Positions 36,879 through 46,603 are shown, counted from the first letter of the stretch. The stretch is 64,000 nucleotides of DNA from Microbacterium hydrocarbonoxydans (GCF_904831005.1 NZ_LR882982.1:3472001-3536000), one strand, 5' to 3'. Made by a program: numbers and translations. Notes: generated from the letters alone by a model not told the origin.

Positions 36879-37722
36879 TGCGCCGCCCACCGCCCGCATC
36901 GCCTCGGTGCTGAACACTCTGCAGCCGGCAGAGCGCCGCGTCGCGGAGCTGATCGTCGAGTCCGCCGACGAGGTCGTGGAATGGACGGCACAGGAGCTCG
37001 CCGATCGCGCCCGTGTCGGACGTGCGACAGTCGTGCGCGCGTGCCAGAGCTTCGGGTACCGCGGGTATCCGCAGCTGCGCGTCGCGCTCGCCGCAGAGCT
37101 CGGCGGCGGCGCAGACTCGGCGATCGATCACGGTCCCGGCGTGCTCGGGCGCATGCGGGGCGAGATCGACCGTCTCGCGGCATCCCTCCCGGCGCTCGCG
37201 AGCCTGCTCGAGGCCGACGCGGTGAGCGAGGCCGTGCGTCTGGCGGCATCCGCGCGACGTCTGCTCGTGCTCGCGAACGGGCTGTCGTCGCCCATCGCCA
37301 GCGACCTGGCCATGCGGCTCACGGCCTCGGGCAGGTCCGCGGAGTTCATCGCGGATGCGATCGCCCAGCAGATCGCCGCGCGGCACCTCACGCCCGACGA
37401 CGTCTGCCTCATCGTGAGCGGGTCAGGCGCCAACGAGGCGAGCCTGCGTGTCGCGACCGCGGCCGCCCGGGGCGGTGCGACCGTCATCGCGCTCACGTCC
37501 TTCGCCTCGTCGGCGCTGACCGAGGCGGCGACGCTGTCGCTCGTGATCGCGCCGACCGGAGTGAGCTTCCGCGATGAGCTGGAGCACACCTCGCGCGTGG
37601 CCTACCTCGTGTTCGCGGAGGTGTTCGCCGCCGCCGTGACCACGGAGCGGGGTGCGGATGCCGTCACGGCGCGTGCCCACGCGCTCGAGGTCGTCTCGGA
37701 CAATCTCGGCGAGGGCGCGTGA
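36865..37722 (+). CDS. MurR/RpiR-family regulator with SIS domain
   Basis: 285 residues: an N-terminal RpiR-type helix-turn-helix (LQPAERRVAELIVESADEVVEWTAQELADRARVGRATVVRACQSFGYRGYPQLR, seen as QELADRARVGRATVVR) and a C-terminal SIS domain (about 110-250) with SGSGANEASLRVATAAA and a following ALTSFASS. SIS domains bind phosphosugars. GTG 36865 overlaps the permease by 14 nt. Position at the end of a phosphonate-type operon suggests the imported compound is a phosphorylated sugar or polyol and that it acts as effector. Confidence 0.88.
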   Translation: MFSPSAPPTARIASVLNTLQPAERRVAELIVESADEVVEWTAQELADRARVGRATVVRACQSFGYRGYPQLRVALAAELGGGADSAIDHGPGVLGRMRGEIDRLAASLPALASLLEADAVSEAVRLAASARRLLVLANGLSSPIASDLAMRLTASGRSAEFIADAIAQQIAARHLTPDDVCLIVSGSGANEASLRVATAAARGGATVIALTSFASSALTEAATLSLVIAPTGVSFRDELEHTSRVAYLVFAEVFAAAVTTERGADAVTARAHALEVVSDNLGEGA

Positions 37723-38169
37723 CGCGCCGCGCGGCTCACCGTCGGGCGTGAGACCCGCTTCTCGGGGCGAGACCCATGTGTAGGACGTGGGTCTCGTGCT
37801 GGAAAGGCGGTGTCGCTGGGCGGCGGCAGGGTGCTTCCGGCGAGACCCGTTTCGCGGGGCGAGACCCGCTTCTCGCGGGGCGAGACCCACATCGCGAGGT
37901 GAGACCCATGTGTAGGACGTGGGTCTCGTGCCGGAAAGGTGGTGTCGCTGGGCGGCGGCGGGGTGCTTCCGGTGAGACCCGTTTCGCGGGGTGAGACCCA
38001 TGTGTACGGCGTGGGTCTCGTGCTGGAAAGGCGGTGTCGCTGGGCGGCGGCGGGGTGCTTCCGGCGAGACCCACATCGCAGCACGAGACCCCCGTGCGGG
38101 ACGTGGGTTTCGTGCCGGAAAGGTGGTCTCCTGTGGGGTTACGGTCACGGAGGTGGGCGCGGCGGACAG
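37723..38169. repeat. GAGACCC repeat array 3 (92-bp units)
   Basis: The gap between the convergent rpiR and pucR genes is filled with GAGACCC elements. Starts of the core at 37769, 37901, 37993 and 38085 give spacings of 132, 92 and 92 bp; the 132-bp interval contains about 40 bp of extra GAGACCC repeat. Each unit carries an inverted pair GAGACCCA/TGGGTCTC (or GGGTTTC) around TGTGTAGGACG-type loops and a shared stretch CTGGGCGGCGGCGGGGTGCTTCCGG. No gene is seen here. Confidence 0.88.
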
Positions 38170-39678
38170 CTAGTCCCGCGCCGTCTGCAGCAGAGTCCAC
38201 AGCTCGGCGCGTGCCGGGAAGGTCGACAGGTCGACGCCGAGGATCGCTCCGGCCTGCGTGATGCGCGACCGCAGGGTGTGGCGGTGCACTCCGAGGGCCG
38301 CCGCGGCGGGGTCGGCCTTGGCGTCGTGCTCGAGCCAGGTGCGCAGCGAGCGTTCGAGGTCGCCGCCCGAGCGCGCGTCGTGGTCGCGCAGGGGAGCGAG
38401 CCGCGACTCGGCGACCAGACGTGCCTCATCCGTCGCGAGCGCGCTGAAGATGCTGGAGCCCGCTGCATCGGCGAAGTGGAAGACCCCGGCGCCGGACTGC
38501 TGCCGCAACGCCGCGAGAGCCTGTGCGTGCGCGCGGGAGAACGCATCGTACGATTCGGAGCTCGAGGCTCCGATGCGGATGCCGAAACGCACGGCGACCT
38601 CGTCGAGCAGCGTGTCGTCGCTCGTCGACAGACACAGGACGACGCCCTCCGCCGACTCGGCGAGGAAGCTGGCGGTGCCGTGCTCGGCGCGGCGCCGTTC
38701 CCACCAGTCGACGAACGGGCCGGCCGGGGCGTCTGCGGCGATCGCCACCACGACGGGCGCCGACGGCATGCCTCCGAGCACCTTGCGGGCCAACGACGGG
38801 TCATCGTCCTGCAGAGAGCTCAGCAGCTGCGAGTGCAGCCGGCGCTTGCTGCGGGCGAGCTGGTCGCTCTGTTCGAGTGCGAGTCCGGCCATCGCGATCA
38901 CCGATGTCACGACGGTGCGGGCCTCGGCATCCAGCGCGTCGGCGGCCAAGGCGATCACGCCGCGCAGGTGGCCGCCGCGCCCGACCGTGAAGAGCGTGAA
39001 GGTCTGCTCGTCGATCGTCAGCGACTGCCCTGCTTCGAGGCCGCGGGTGAGGATCTCGGTGACGCGCTCGCCGAGCGCGGTCAGCCGACCCGCGTTCACG
39101 GCCGATCGGGGGTGCGACAGCTGCAGGGCGCCGGATGCGTCGTACATCCCGGCCCACACCCCGAGGCGGCGGCCGAGCTCGGCGACGGTCGCGTCGAGTC
39201 CTCGCGGGCGCAGCGCAGCCAGTGCCAGAGCGCGCTGGGTGTCGAGCGCCCAGGATCTGCGGGCGTAGGCCTGCGCGGCTATGGCTTCGGAGTGCGCGCG
39301 CGCGACGGCGATGAACGGCGTGCGATAGGGCACCTCGAACAGCGGGATGCCGCGTCGCGCGCACTCGAGGATCAGCTCGTCGGGGATCGCGGCGCGATGC
39401 ACGTCGGTGCCGAAGCCGAGGCCGAGCACGCCCCGATCTGCGAGGCGCCCCACGTACACGTCGACATCGATGCCGGCGTCGAACTGCGTGCCGGTGGTCA
39501 GCAACGCGAGGTCTTCGGCGAGGAACGGCGTGGGGTCGGCGAGGTCTGAGCTGTGCACCCAGCGCAGCGGGCGGTCGAGCGCGCCCTCAGAAAGCTCGTC
39601 CTCCGATGAGATCAGGCCGAGCCCGAGGTCGCGGCGTCGGAAGAGAGCGCGCAGCGTGGGCTGCTCGGTGTCATCCAT
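38170..39678 (-). CDS. PucR-family transcriptional regulator
   Basis: 502 residues. The N-terminal PucR_1 domain (about 1-140, LRALFRRRDLGLGLISS, FGTDVHRAAIPDELILECARRGIPLFEVPY) is a sensor domain; the C-terminus (about 445-500) has the PucR C-terminal helix-turn-helix LERSLRTWLEHDAKADPAAAALGVHRHTLRSRITQAG. Divergent from gabT, so it most likely regulates the putrescine/GABA operon. ATG 39678 with AGGAAG upstream. A TACAAT -10 lies at 39741-39746 on this strand. Confidence 0.87.
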   Translation of the reverse strand: MDDTEQPTLRALFRRRDLGLGLISSEDELSEGALDRPLRWVHSSDLADPTPFLAEDLALLTTGTQFDAGIDVDVYVGRLADRGVLGLGFGTDVHRAAIPDELILECARRGIPLFEVPYRTPFIAVARAHSEAIAAQAYARRSWALDTQRALALAALRPRGLDATVAELGRRLGVWAGMYDASGALQLSHPRSAVNAGRLTALGERVTEILTRGLEAGQSLTIDEQTFTLFTVGRGGHLRGVIALAADALDAEARTVVTSVIAMAGLALEQSDQLARSKRRLHSQLLSSLQDDDPSLARKVLGGMPSAPVVVAIAADAPAGPFVDWWERRRAEHGTASFLAESAEGVVLCLSTSDDTLLDEVAVRFGIRIGASSSESYDAFSRAHAQALAALRQQSGAGVFHFADAAGSSIFSALATDEARLVAESRLAPLRDHDARSGGDLERSLRTWLEHDAKADPAAAALGVHRHTLRSRITQAGAILGVDLSTFPARAELWTLLQTARD

Positions 39679-39710
39679 GTCCGACGCTTCCTGTCTGTCG
39701 TCGCCCGTCG

Positions 39711-39746
39711 TTGTACTGACTGGCGTCTCTCGGTTCAAGATTGTAC
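39711..39746. promoter_or_regulatory. TTGTAC direct repeats (30-bp spacing) and pucR -10
   Basis: TTGTAC occurs at 39711 and at 39741, exactly 30 bp apart, i.e. on the same face of the helix. Read on the minus strand, the second is TACAAT, a good -10 for pucR. The repeats may form the operator of the PucR-type regulator. Confidence 0.45.
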
Positions 39747-39780
39747 ATCCGGGCGAATGCATCGACCGCGGATGCAGTCG

Positions 39781-39786
39781 TACGCT
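39781..39786 (+). promoter_or_regulatory. -10 hexamer TACGCT before gabT
   Basis: Ends 7 nt before ATG 39794; leaderless spacing. Confidence 0.55.
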
Positions 39787-39793
39787 CGCGAAC

Positions 39794-41161
39794 ATGGCAC
39801 TCCTCGACACCGCAGCTGTTGCAGTTCCCCTCGGCGGACCCGAGCTCCCTCAGGAGCGACGCCTCGTCACCGAGCTTCCCGGACCTCGGTCGGCGGAGAT
39901 CCTCGCCCGAAAGGCCGCAGCGGTCCCCGCAGGCGTCGGTCACACCGTGCCCGTCGCGACCGTGGCCGCGGGTGGGGGCGTCGTCGTCGACGCCGACGGC
40001 AACTCGCTCATCGACCTGGGCTCGGGCATCGCCGTGACCACGGTGGGCAACTCGCACCCGAAGATCGCCGCTGCCGTCGCCGCACAGGCCGCGCAGTTCA
40101 CCCACACCTGCTTCATGATCTCGCCGTACGAGTCGTACATCGAGGTCGCAGAGGCGCTGAACCGCATCACCCCTGGCGACTTCGAGAAGAAGACCGCCCT
40201 GTTCAACTCCGGCGCCGAGGCCGTGGAGAACGCGGTCAAGATCGCCCGCAAGCACACCGGGCGCCAGGCGGTCGTGGCCTTCGATCACGGCTACCACGGC
40301 CGCACGAACCTGACCATGGCGCTGACCGCCAAGTCGATGCCGTACAAGAGCGGCTTCGGTCCGTTCGCCCCCGAGGTGTACCGCGCGGCGATGTCGTACC
40401 CGTTCCGCGACGGACTCGACGGCGTCGAGGCCGCGGCGCGCACGATCCTGCAGCTCGAGAAGCAGATCGGCGCCGACAACCTGGCCGCCGTGATCATCGA
40501 GCCGATCCAGGGCGAGGGCGGGTTCATCGTCCCGGCCGACGGCTTCCTGCCGGCGATCGCCTCCTGGTGCCGCGCGAACGGCGTCGTCTTCATCGCCGAT
40601 GAGGTGCAGACCGGCTTCGCGCGCACCGGACACATGTTCGCGAGCGAGATCTTCGGCATCGAGCCCGACCTCATCACCACGGCCAAGGGCATCGCGGGCG
40701 GCCTGCCTCTCGCGGCCGTCACCGGTCGCGCAGACATCATGGACGCCTCGCACGCCGGCGGCCTCGGCGGCACCTATGGCGGCAACCCGATCGCATGCGC
40801 GGCGGCGCTCGCCGCGATCGACGTCTTCGAGAACGACGGCGTGATCGAACGGGCCCGCGAGATCGGCGAGATCCTGACGACGCGGCTCGGAGCCATGCAG
40901 GAACAGGATGCCCGCATCGGCGACATCCGCGGCCACGGCGCGATGATCGCGGCAGAGTTCGTCGACCCCGAGACCAAGGCACCCGACGCTGCTCTCACCG
41001 CCGCCGTCGCGAAGGCCGCGATCGCCCAGGGAGTGATCGTCCTCACCTGCGGCACCTACGGCAACGTGATCCGCTTCCTCCCGCCGCTGGCGATCGGCGA
41101 TGACCTGCTGAACGAGGGCCTCGACGTCGTCGCGGCCGCGCTCGCCGCCACCGCGGGCTGA
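39794..41161 (+). CDS. gabT: 4-aminobutyrate-2-oxoglutarate aminotransferase
   Basis: 455-residue class III aminotransferase converting GABA to succinic semialdehyde. NSGAEAVENAVKIAR, FDHGYHGRTN, IADEVQTGFARTG and the PLP lysine in TTAKGIAGGLPL are in place. First gene of the operon gabT-amine oxidase-USP-permease-gabD-aldehyde dehydrogenase, which together would convert putrescine to succinate. Leaderless-type start with TACGCT upstream. Confidence 0.95.
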   Translation: MALLDTAAVAVPLGGPELPQERRLVTELPGPRSAEILARKAAAVPAGVGHTVPVATVAAGGGVVVDADGNSLIDLGSGIAVTTVGNSHPKIAAAVAAQAAQFTHTCFMISPYESYIEVAEALNRITPGDFEKKTALFNSGAEAVENAVKIARKHTGRQAVVAFDHGYHGRTNLTMALTAKSMPYKSGFGPFAPEVYRAAMSYPFRDGLDGVEAAARTILQLEKQIGADNLAAVIIEPIQGEGGFIVPADGFLPAIASWCRANGVVFIADEVQTGFARTGHMFASEIFGIEPDLITTAKGIAGGLPLAAVTGRADIMDASHAGGLGGTYGGNPIACAAALAAIDVFENDGVIERAREIGEILTTRLGAMQEQDARIGDIRGHGAMIAAEFVDPETKAPDAALTAAVAKAAIAQGVIVLTCGTYGNVIRFLPPLAIGDDLLNEGLDVVAAALAATAG

Positions 41162-41272
41162 CACATCGGCAGTCGCGGTTCGTCCGCTGCTGCCACCACA
41201 CGTCCGGCCGCGACGAGGATCGGGGGATTTCGAGTCGCGGTCGGCACACCCTTTCCAATGAAGGAGAAGCAG

Positions 41273-42655
41273 ATGGCTGAGATCACTCGCGACGTGCTGA
41301 TCGTCGGAGCCGGAGCCGCAGGGCTCACGGCGGCGAACGACCTGCGCAAGGCCGGCCTGTCGGTCGCCGTACTCGAAGCACGTGACCGCGTCGGCGGCCG
41401 CCTGTGGACCGACGTCATCGACGGCGCCATGCTCGAGATCGGCGGCCAGTGGGTCTCGCCCGACCAGGACGCGTTGAAGGACACGATCGAAGAGCTGGGG
41501 CTCGAGACCTACAGCCGGTATCGCGAGGGCGACAGCGTCTACGTCGGACCCGACGGGCAGACGCACCGGTTCACCGGAGAGATGTTCCCGGTGTCGGCCG
41601 AGACCGAAGCCGTGATCGCCGAGATCACTGAGCGCCTCGACGCCATGGTCGCCGAGATCGACCCCGACCGCCCGTGGGAGCATCCGCTGGCGAAGGAGTG
41701 GGACTCGGTCACGTGGGACGCGTGGCTGCGGGTGCAGACCGACGACGACGAAGCCGTGCGCAACCTCGCCTTCGCGACCGGCTCTGCGATGCTCACCAAG
41801 CCCACGCACTCGTTCTCACTGCTGCAGTCCCTGCTCATGGCGGCATCCGCCGGTTCGTACTCGAACCTCGTCGACGCCGACTTCATCCTCGACAAGCGCG
41901 TGGTCGGCGGCCTGCAGAAGGTGCCGCTGCTGCTCGCCGAGCGTCTGGGCGACGACGTCATCCTGAACCAGCCCGTGCGCTCGCTCGAGTGGAGCGCCGA
42001 CGGCGTGACCGCGACGACCGACGACACCACCGTGCGCGCCCGGTTCGCGATCCTGGCGCATGCTCCCGTGCTCTACAGCCGCATCGCGTTCGTGCCGCCG
42101 CTGCCCCGACGCCAGCACCAGATGCACCAGCACCTCTCGATGGGATTCGTCATCAAGGTGCACGCCGTCTACGAGCGTCCGTTCTGGCGTGAGCAGGGCC
42201 TCAGCGGCACCGCGTTCAGCCCGTACGAGCTCGCGCACGAGGCCTACGACAACACCAACCACGGCGACGAGCGCGGCACCCTGGTCGGCTTCGTCAGCGA
42301 CCAGAACGCCGACGACCTGTTCACGCTCTCGGCTGAGGAGCGCAAGGAGCGCATCCTCGAATCCCTCTCGCACTACTACGGACCCGAGGCGAAGAACCCG
42401 GTCGTCTACTACGAGAGCGACTGGGGCACCGAGGAGTGGACCCGCGGAGCATATGCGGCGAGCTTCGACATGGGCGGACTCCACCGCTACGGCGCCGACC
42501 TCCGCTCGGCCGTCGGCCCGATCCACTTCGCGTGCAGCGACATGGCGGGCGCCGGCTACCAGCACGTCGACGGTGCGATCCGCATGGGTCACCTCGTCGC
42601 CTCGAACATCGTCGACGCCACCCGCGCCGCCGGCGACACCGCCGAGGTCGGCTGA
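41273..42655 (+). CDS. puo: Flavin amine oxidase, likely putrescine oxidase
   Basis: 460 residues. The N-terminal Rossmann motif VGAGAAGLTAANDL and GGRLWT plus the C-terminal AGAGYQHVDGAI region define a flavin-containing monoamine oxidase-type enzyme; the order of genes and the similarity to Rhodococcus putrescine oxidase point to putrescine, yielding 4-aminobutanal, ammonia and hydrogen peroxide. Start ATG 41273 is chosen for AAGGAGA 6 nt upstream. TGATG overlap with the next gene. Confidence 0.88.
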   Translation: MAEITRDVLIVGAGAAGLTAANDLRKAGLSVAVLEARDRVGGRLWTDVIDGAMLEIGGQWVSPDQDALKDTIEELGLETYSRYREGDSVYVGPDGQTHRFTGEMFPVSAETEAVIAEITERLDAMVAEIDPDRPWEHPLAKEWDSVTWDAWLRVQTDDDEAVRNLAFATGSAMLTKPTHSFSLLQSLLMAASAGSYSNLVDADFILDKRVVGGLQKVPLLLAERLGDDVILNQPVRSLEWSADGVTATTDDTTVRARFAILAHAPVLYSRIAFVPPLPRRQHQMHQHLSMGFVIKVHAVYERPFWREQGLSGTAFSPYELAHEAYDNTNHGDERGTLVGFVSDQNADDLFTLSAEERKERILESLSHYYGPEAKNPVVYYESDWGTEEWTRGAYAASFDMGGLHRYGADLRSAVGPIHFACSDMAGAGYQHVDGAIRMGHLVASNIVDATRAAGDTAEVG

Positions 42656-43539
42656 TGACCGGCGCGGTCGTCGTCGGCTATACGGCGACGGATGCAGGAG
42701 CGGATGCCGCTGCCCTCGGCGCCCGGCTCGCCCGCAGCCTCGGAGCGGTGCTGCACCTCGTGATCGTGCTGCCCTCGGAGGGCACGCGCAGTGCGGCTGT
42801 CCCTCCCGAGCGGGCGTATGAGGATCACATCCGCCGGCAGGCGAAGGAGTGGCTCGAGGATGCCGTCGTCCGTCTGCCGCAGGAGCTCACCCGCACGGGG
42901 CATGTGCGGTTCGGCGAGTCCTTCGCAGAAGGGCTGATCGCCGCGGGCGAGGAGTTCGACGCCAGGCTGATCGTCATCGGCACCGCCGGCGGCAGCATCT
43001 TCGGCCGTCATCGTCTCGGCAGCGTCGCGTCGGAGCTGCTGCATTCGTCGACCATCCCCGTCGCGCTCGCTCCCGCCGGCACGGCCGAGCAGGACGACCA
43101 CGTGCTCCCGCGGGTGACGGCGGCGGTCGGCAACCGCGCCGGCGCCGACAACCTGCTCGACGAGGCCGCCGCGATCGCGACCGAGTCGCGCGTCGGTCTG
43201 CGCCTCGTCTCGCTCGTGCCGTTCGATGTGCCGCCCGGGCTCGACACCGGCGCCATCCGGGTGGTCGGCGACGCGCACGCCAACGACGTGCTCGAGGTGG
43301 CGAAGAGCCTGCTGCCCGAAGACCTGAAGGCCGAGGTCGAAGAGGCTCCCGGCGACACCGTCGAAGACGCCGTCTCGAACCTCTCGTGGCTGCCCGGCGA
43401 GGTCGTCCTCGTCGGCTCCAGCCGTCTGGCGCAGCCGCGCCGCCTGTTCCTGGGCTCGACCGCAGCGAAGATGCTGCACGAACTGCCCGTCCCCATGATC
43501 GTCGTCCCGCGCACCCGCGCCGAAGCAGGAGTCCGCTGA
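42655..43539 (+). CDS. Tandem-domain universal stress protein
   Basis: 294 residues with two Usp domains. Both carry the ATP-binding end G-x2-G-x9-G-S type: GTAGGSIFGRHRLGSVASELL in the first, and VGSSRLAQPRRLFLGSTAAKML in the second (quoted partly). Such proteins bind ATP and adjust to stress. Its place between the amine oxidase and the permease, overlapping both, is unusual for a catabolic operon; it may regulate the transporter or cope with the peroxide formed. Confidence 0.87.
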   Translation: MTGAVVVGYTATDAGADAAALGARLARSLGAVLHLVIVLPSEGTRSAAVPPERAYEDHIRRQAKEWLEDAVVRLPQELTRTGHVRFGESFAEGLIAAGEEFDARLIVIGTAGGSIFGRHRLGSVASELLHSSTIPVALAPAGTAEQDDHVLPRVTAAVGNRAGADNLLDEAAAIATESRVGLRLVSLVPFDVPPGLDTGAIRVVGDAHANDVLEVAKSLLPEDLKAEVEEAPGDTVEDAVSNLSWLPGEVVLVGSSRLAQPRRLFLGSTAAKMLHELPVPMIVVPRTRAEAGVR

Positions 43540-45083
43540 TGAGCAGCACCAACCGGGCAACGGAGCCCGCCTCCGGCGTGACGACCGGCATCTCGCAGAA
43601 GGGCCTGAGCGCGGGCGCCGTCGGAGTGCTCGGAGCCGTCGTCATCGGCGTCTCCACGATCGCCCCGGCCTACACCCTCACCGCATCGCTCGGCCCGACC
43701 GTCGCAGTCGTCGGCACCCAGGTGCCCGCGATCATGCTCGTCGGTTTCATCCCCATGCTCCTGACCGCCTTCGGCTATCGCGAGCTCAACCGCATGATGC
43801 CCGACTCCGGCACCTCGTTCACGTGGGGCGTGCGCGCCTTCGGGCCGTGGATCGGCTGGATGACGGGCTGGGGCCTGATCGCCGCGACCGTCATCGTGCT
43901 GTCGAACCTCGCCGGCATCGCGGTCGAGTTCCTCTTCCTGCTCATCGCCCAGCTGAGCGGGAACCCCGAGATCGCCGACCTGGCGTTCAACCCGATCATC
44001 AACGTGGTCGTGTGCCTGCTCTTCATGCTCGGGGCGACCCTCGTGTCGTACCGCGACATGCAGACCACGCAGAAGTTCCAGTACATCCTGGTCGGCTTCC
44101 AGGTGCTCGTGCTCGTGGTCTTCGCGACCGTCGCGATCATCAAGGCCGTCTCGGGCGATGCGCCCGAGCCCACGCCCTTCTCGTGGTCGTGGTTCAACCC
44201 GTTCGAGGTGCCGTCCTTCAGCGCCTTCGCCGCAGGACTCTCGCTGTCGATCTTCATCTTCTGGGGCTGGGACGTCGTCCTGACCATGAACGAGGAGACG
44301 AAGGACCCGGCGAAGACCCCGGGGCGCGCCGCGATGGTCACCGTCGTGGTCGTCGTCGCCCTCTACCTGCTGCTCGCGATCGGACTCATCATGTTCGCGG
44401 GCGTCGGCACGGGGGACTACGGGCTCGCGAACGAGGACATCTCGGCCAACGTGTTCTTCGCCCTGTCGGATCCGATCCTCGGACCGCTCGCCTTCCTGGT
44501 GTCGCTCGCGGTGCTGTCGAGCTCGGCGGCCTCGCTGCAGTCGACCGCCGTCGGCCCTGCGCGCACGCTGCTGGCGATGGGTCACTACGGTGCTCTGCCG
44601 AAGAAGTTCGCACGGGTCAGCCCGCGGTTCTTCACCCCGGGCTACTCGACGATCGTCTCGGCCGTGGTCGCATCCGTCTTCTACGCCGTGATGCGCCTCG
44701 TCAGCGAGAACGTGCTCACCGACACGATCCTGTCGCTCGGCATGATGATCTGCTTCTACTACGGACTCACCGCGTTCGCGTGCGTCTGGTACTTCCGCAA
44801 GCAGTGGTTCGACTCGGCCAGGAGCTTCTTCTTCACGTTCCTGTTCCCGCTCGTCGGCGGTGCGATCCTCGCCGTGCTGTTCGTCACGACGCTCATCGAC
44901 TCGATGGACCCCGCGTACGGCAGCGGGTCGAACATCGGAGGCCTCGGACTCGTCTTCGTCCTCGGCGTCGGCATCATCGTGATCGGCATCATCATCATGA
45001 TCTGGCAGTCCATCAAGCGCCCGGCGTTCTTCCGCGGCGAGACGCTCAGCATGGATGCTCCCGCGAGCACCCGCAGGCGCTGA
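43539..45083 (+). CDS. APC-family amino acid/polyamine permease
   Basis: 514 residues with about 12 membrane helices. Typical APC features: GVLGAVVIGVSTIAPAYTLTASLG near the N-terminus, GTSFTWGVRAFGPWIGWMTGW, and the NEETKDPAKTPGRA loop. In this operon it is the likely putrescine (or GABA) importer, but specificity cannot be read from the sequence. Overlaps the USP gene by 1 nt. Confidence 0.9.
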   Translation: MSSTNRATEPASGVTTGISQKGLSAGAVGVLGAVVIGVSTIAPAYTLTASLGPTVAVVGTQVPAIMLVGFIPMLLTAFGYRELNRMMPDSGTSFTWGVRAFGPWIGWMTGWGLIAATVIVLSNLAGIAVEFLFLLIAQLSGNPEIADLAFNPIINVVVCLLFMLGATLVSYRDMQTTQKFQYILVGFQVLVLVVFATVAIIKAVSGDAPEPTPFSWSWFNPFEVPSFSAFAAGLSLSIFIFWGWDVVLTMNEETKDPAKTPGRAAMVTVVVVVALYLLLAIGLIMFAGVGTGDYGLANEDISANVFFALSDPILGPLAFLVSLAVLSSSAASLQSTAVGPARTLLAMGHYGALPKKFARVSPRFFTPGYSTIVSAVVASVFYAVMRLVSENVLTDTILSLGMMICFYYGLTAFACVWYFRKQWFDSARSFFFTFLFPLVGGAILAVLFVTTLIDSMDPAYGSGSNIGGLGLVFVLGVGIIVIGIIIMIWQSIKRPAFFRGETLSMDAPASTRRR

Positions 45084-45129
45084 CCGCATCCCCGGCATCC
45101 GCATCCCTCCTCCCACAGAAAGAGATTCC

Positions 45130-46596
45130 ATGAGCACTCAGACCGAGCAGGCGCTGCTCGACAGCATCCCCACCGGCCTCTTCATCGGCGGAGAGTGGAT
45201 CGACGGCGAGACCGGAGCCACGTTCGACGTCAAAGACCCCGCGACCGGTGCCGTCATCCGCACGATCGCCGACGCGACACCGGCCGACGGCATCCGCGCC
45301 CTGGATGCGGCCGTGGCCGCGCAGGACGAGTGGGCGGCGACCGCCCCCCGCACCCGCAGCGAGATCCTGCGCCGGGCGTTCGACCTCGTGCAGGAGCACA
45401 AGGAAGACCTCGCGCTGCTGATGACGCTCGAGATGGGCAAGCCGCTCGCCGAGGCGCGTGGCGAGGTCGCCTACGGGGGCGAGTTCCTCCGCTGGTTCAG
45501 CGAGGAGGCCGTGCGCATCAGCGGTCGCTACGGCATCAACCCCGAGGGCACGGGCCACATGGTCGTCTCGCAGCGTCCGGTCGGCCCGTCGTTCTTCGTG
45601 ACGCCGTGGAACTTCCCGTTCGCGATGGCCACCCGCAAGATCGCTCCCGCCCTCGCCGCCGGGTGCACTGTGGTCATCAAGCCCCCGGCACTCACGCCGC
45701 TGACCACGATGTTCTTCACCTCGCTGCTCGAGAAGGCGGGGCTCCCCGCCGGCGTCGTCAATGTCGTGCAGACCTCGAAGTCGTCGGCACTGTCGGCCCC
45801 GATCATCGCCGACCCGCGCCTGCGCAAGCTGTCGTTCACCGGCTCGACCGAGGTGGGCCGCAAGCTCATCGCCCAGGCCGCCGAGGGCGTGCTGCGGGTG
45901 TCGATGGAGCTCGGCGGAAACGCACCGTTCGTCGTGTTCGACGATGCCGACCTCGACAAGGCCGTCGACGGCGCGCTGGCCGCGAAGTTCCGCAACATCG
46001 GACAGGCGTGCACCGCGGCCAACCGCTTCATCGTGCACAAGGACGTCGCGGGCGAGTTCGCCAAGCGGGTCACGGACCGCGTGAACGCGATGAAGATCGG
46101 CCGCGGTACGGAGGAGGGCGTCGCGATCGGGCCGCTCATCGACGAGGATGCCGTCGCGAAGGCCGGCGAGCTGGTCGATGACGCCGTCGAACGCGGAGCG
46201 ACGCTTCTCGCGGGCGGCAAGGCACTCGAGGGCACGGGCACGTTCTACGAGCCGACCGTGCTCACCGACGTCGTGGCCGGCTCGGCGATCCTGCGCGAGG
46301 AGATCTTCGGACCCGTGCTCGCGATCGCGACGTTCGAGACCGAGGACGAGGCCGTGCGTCTCGCGAACGACACCGAGTACGGGCTCGTCTCGTACGTGTT
46401 CACCGAGAACCTGCAGCGCGGACAGCGCATGATCGACAGGCTCGAGACCGGCATGATGGGTCTCAACGTGGGCGTGGTGTCCAACGCCGCAGCGCCGTTC
46501 GGCGGCGTCAAGCAGTCCGGCGTCGGACGCGAGGGCGGGCTCGAGGGCATCCACGAGTACCTGTCCACCAAGTACACGCTGATCCCGGTCTCCTGA
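45130..46596 (+). CDS. gabD: Succinate-semialdehyde dehydrogenase (NAD(P)+)
   Basis: 488-residue aldehyde dehydrogenase. Catalytic cysteine in NIGQACTAANR and general base in MELGGNAPFVVF are in place, with the TPWNFPFAMATRKIAPAL cofactor region. It closely resembles GabD proteins and would oxidise succinic semialdehyde to succinate, the last step of the pathway. ATG 45130 with a weak GAAAGAGA site. A REP-like element follows before the second dehydrogenase gene. Confidence 0.92.
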   Translation: MSTQTEQALLDSIPTGLFIGGEWIDGETGATFDVKDPATGAVIRTIADATPADGIRALDAAVAAQDEWAATAPRTRSEILRRAFDLVQEHKEDLALLMTLEMGKPLAEARGEVAYGGEFLRWFSEEAVRISGRYGINPEGTGHMVVSQRPVGPSFFVTPWNFPFAMATRKIAPALAAGCTVVIKPPALTPLTTMFFTSLLEKAGLPAGVVNVVQTSKSSALSAPIIADPRLRKLSFTGSTEVGRKLIAQAAEGVLRVSMELGGNAPFVVFDDADLDKAVDGALAAKFRNIGQACTAANRFIVHKDVAGEFAKRVTDRVNAMKIGRGTEEGVAIGPLIDEDAVAKAGELVDDAVERGATLLAGGKALEGTGTFYEPTVLTDVVAGSAILREEIFGPVLAIATFETEDEAVRLANDTEYGLVSYVFTENLQRGQRMIDRLETGMMGLNVGVVSNAAAPFGGVKQSGVGREGGLEGIHEYLSTKYTLIPVS

Positions 46597-46603
46597 CCCC
46601 ATG

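Noticed and set aside
37939..39549. Plus-strand frame starting in array 3
   Set aside because: Reads through repeats and then antisense to pucR; no coding signature.
39671..41809. Long minus-strand reading frame over gabT and the amine oxidase (712 codons)
   Set aside because: Antisense shadow of two well-supported enzyme genes; no recognisable domain.
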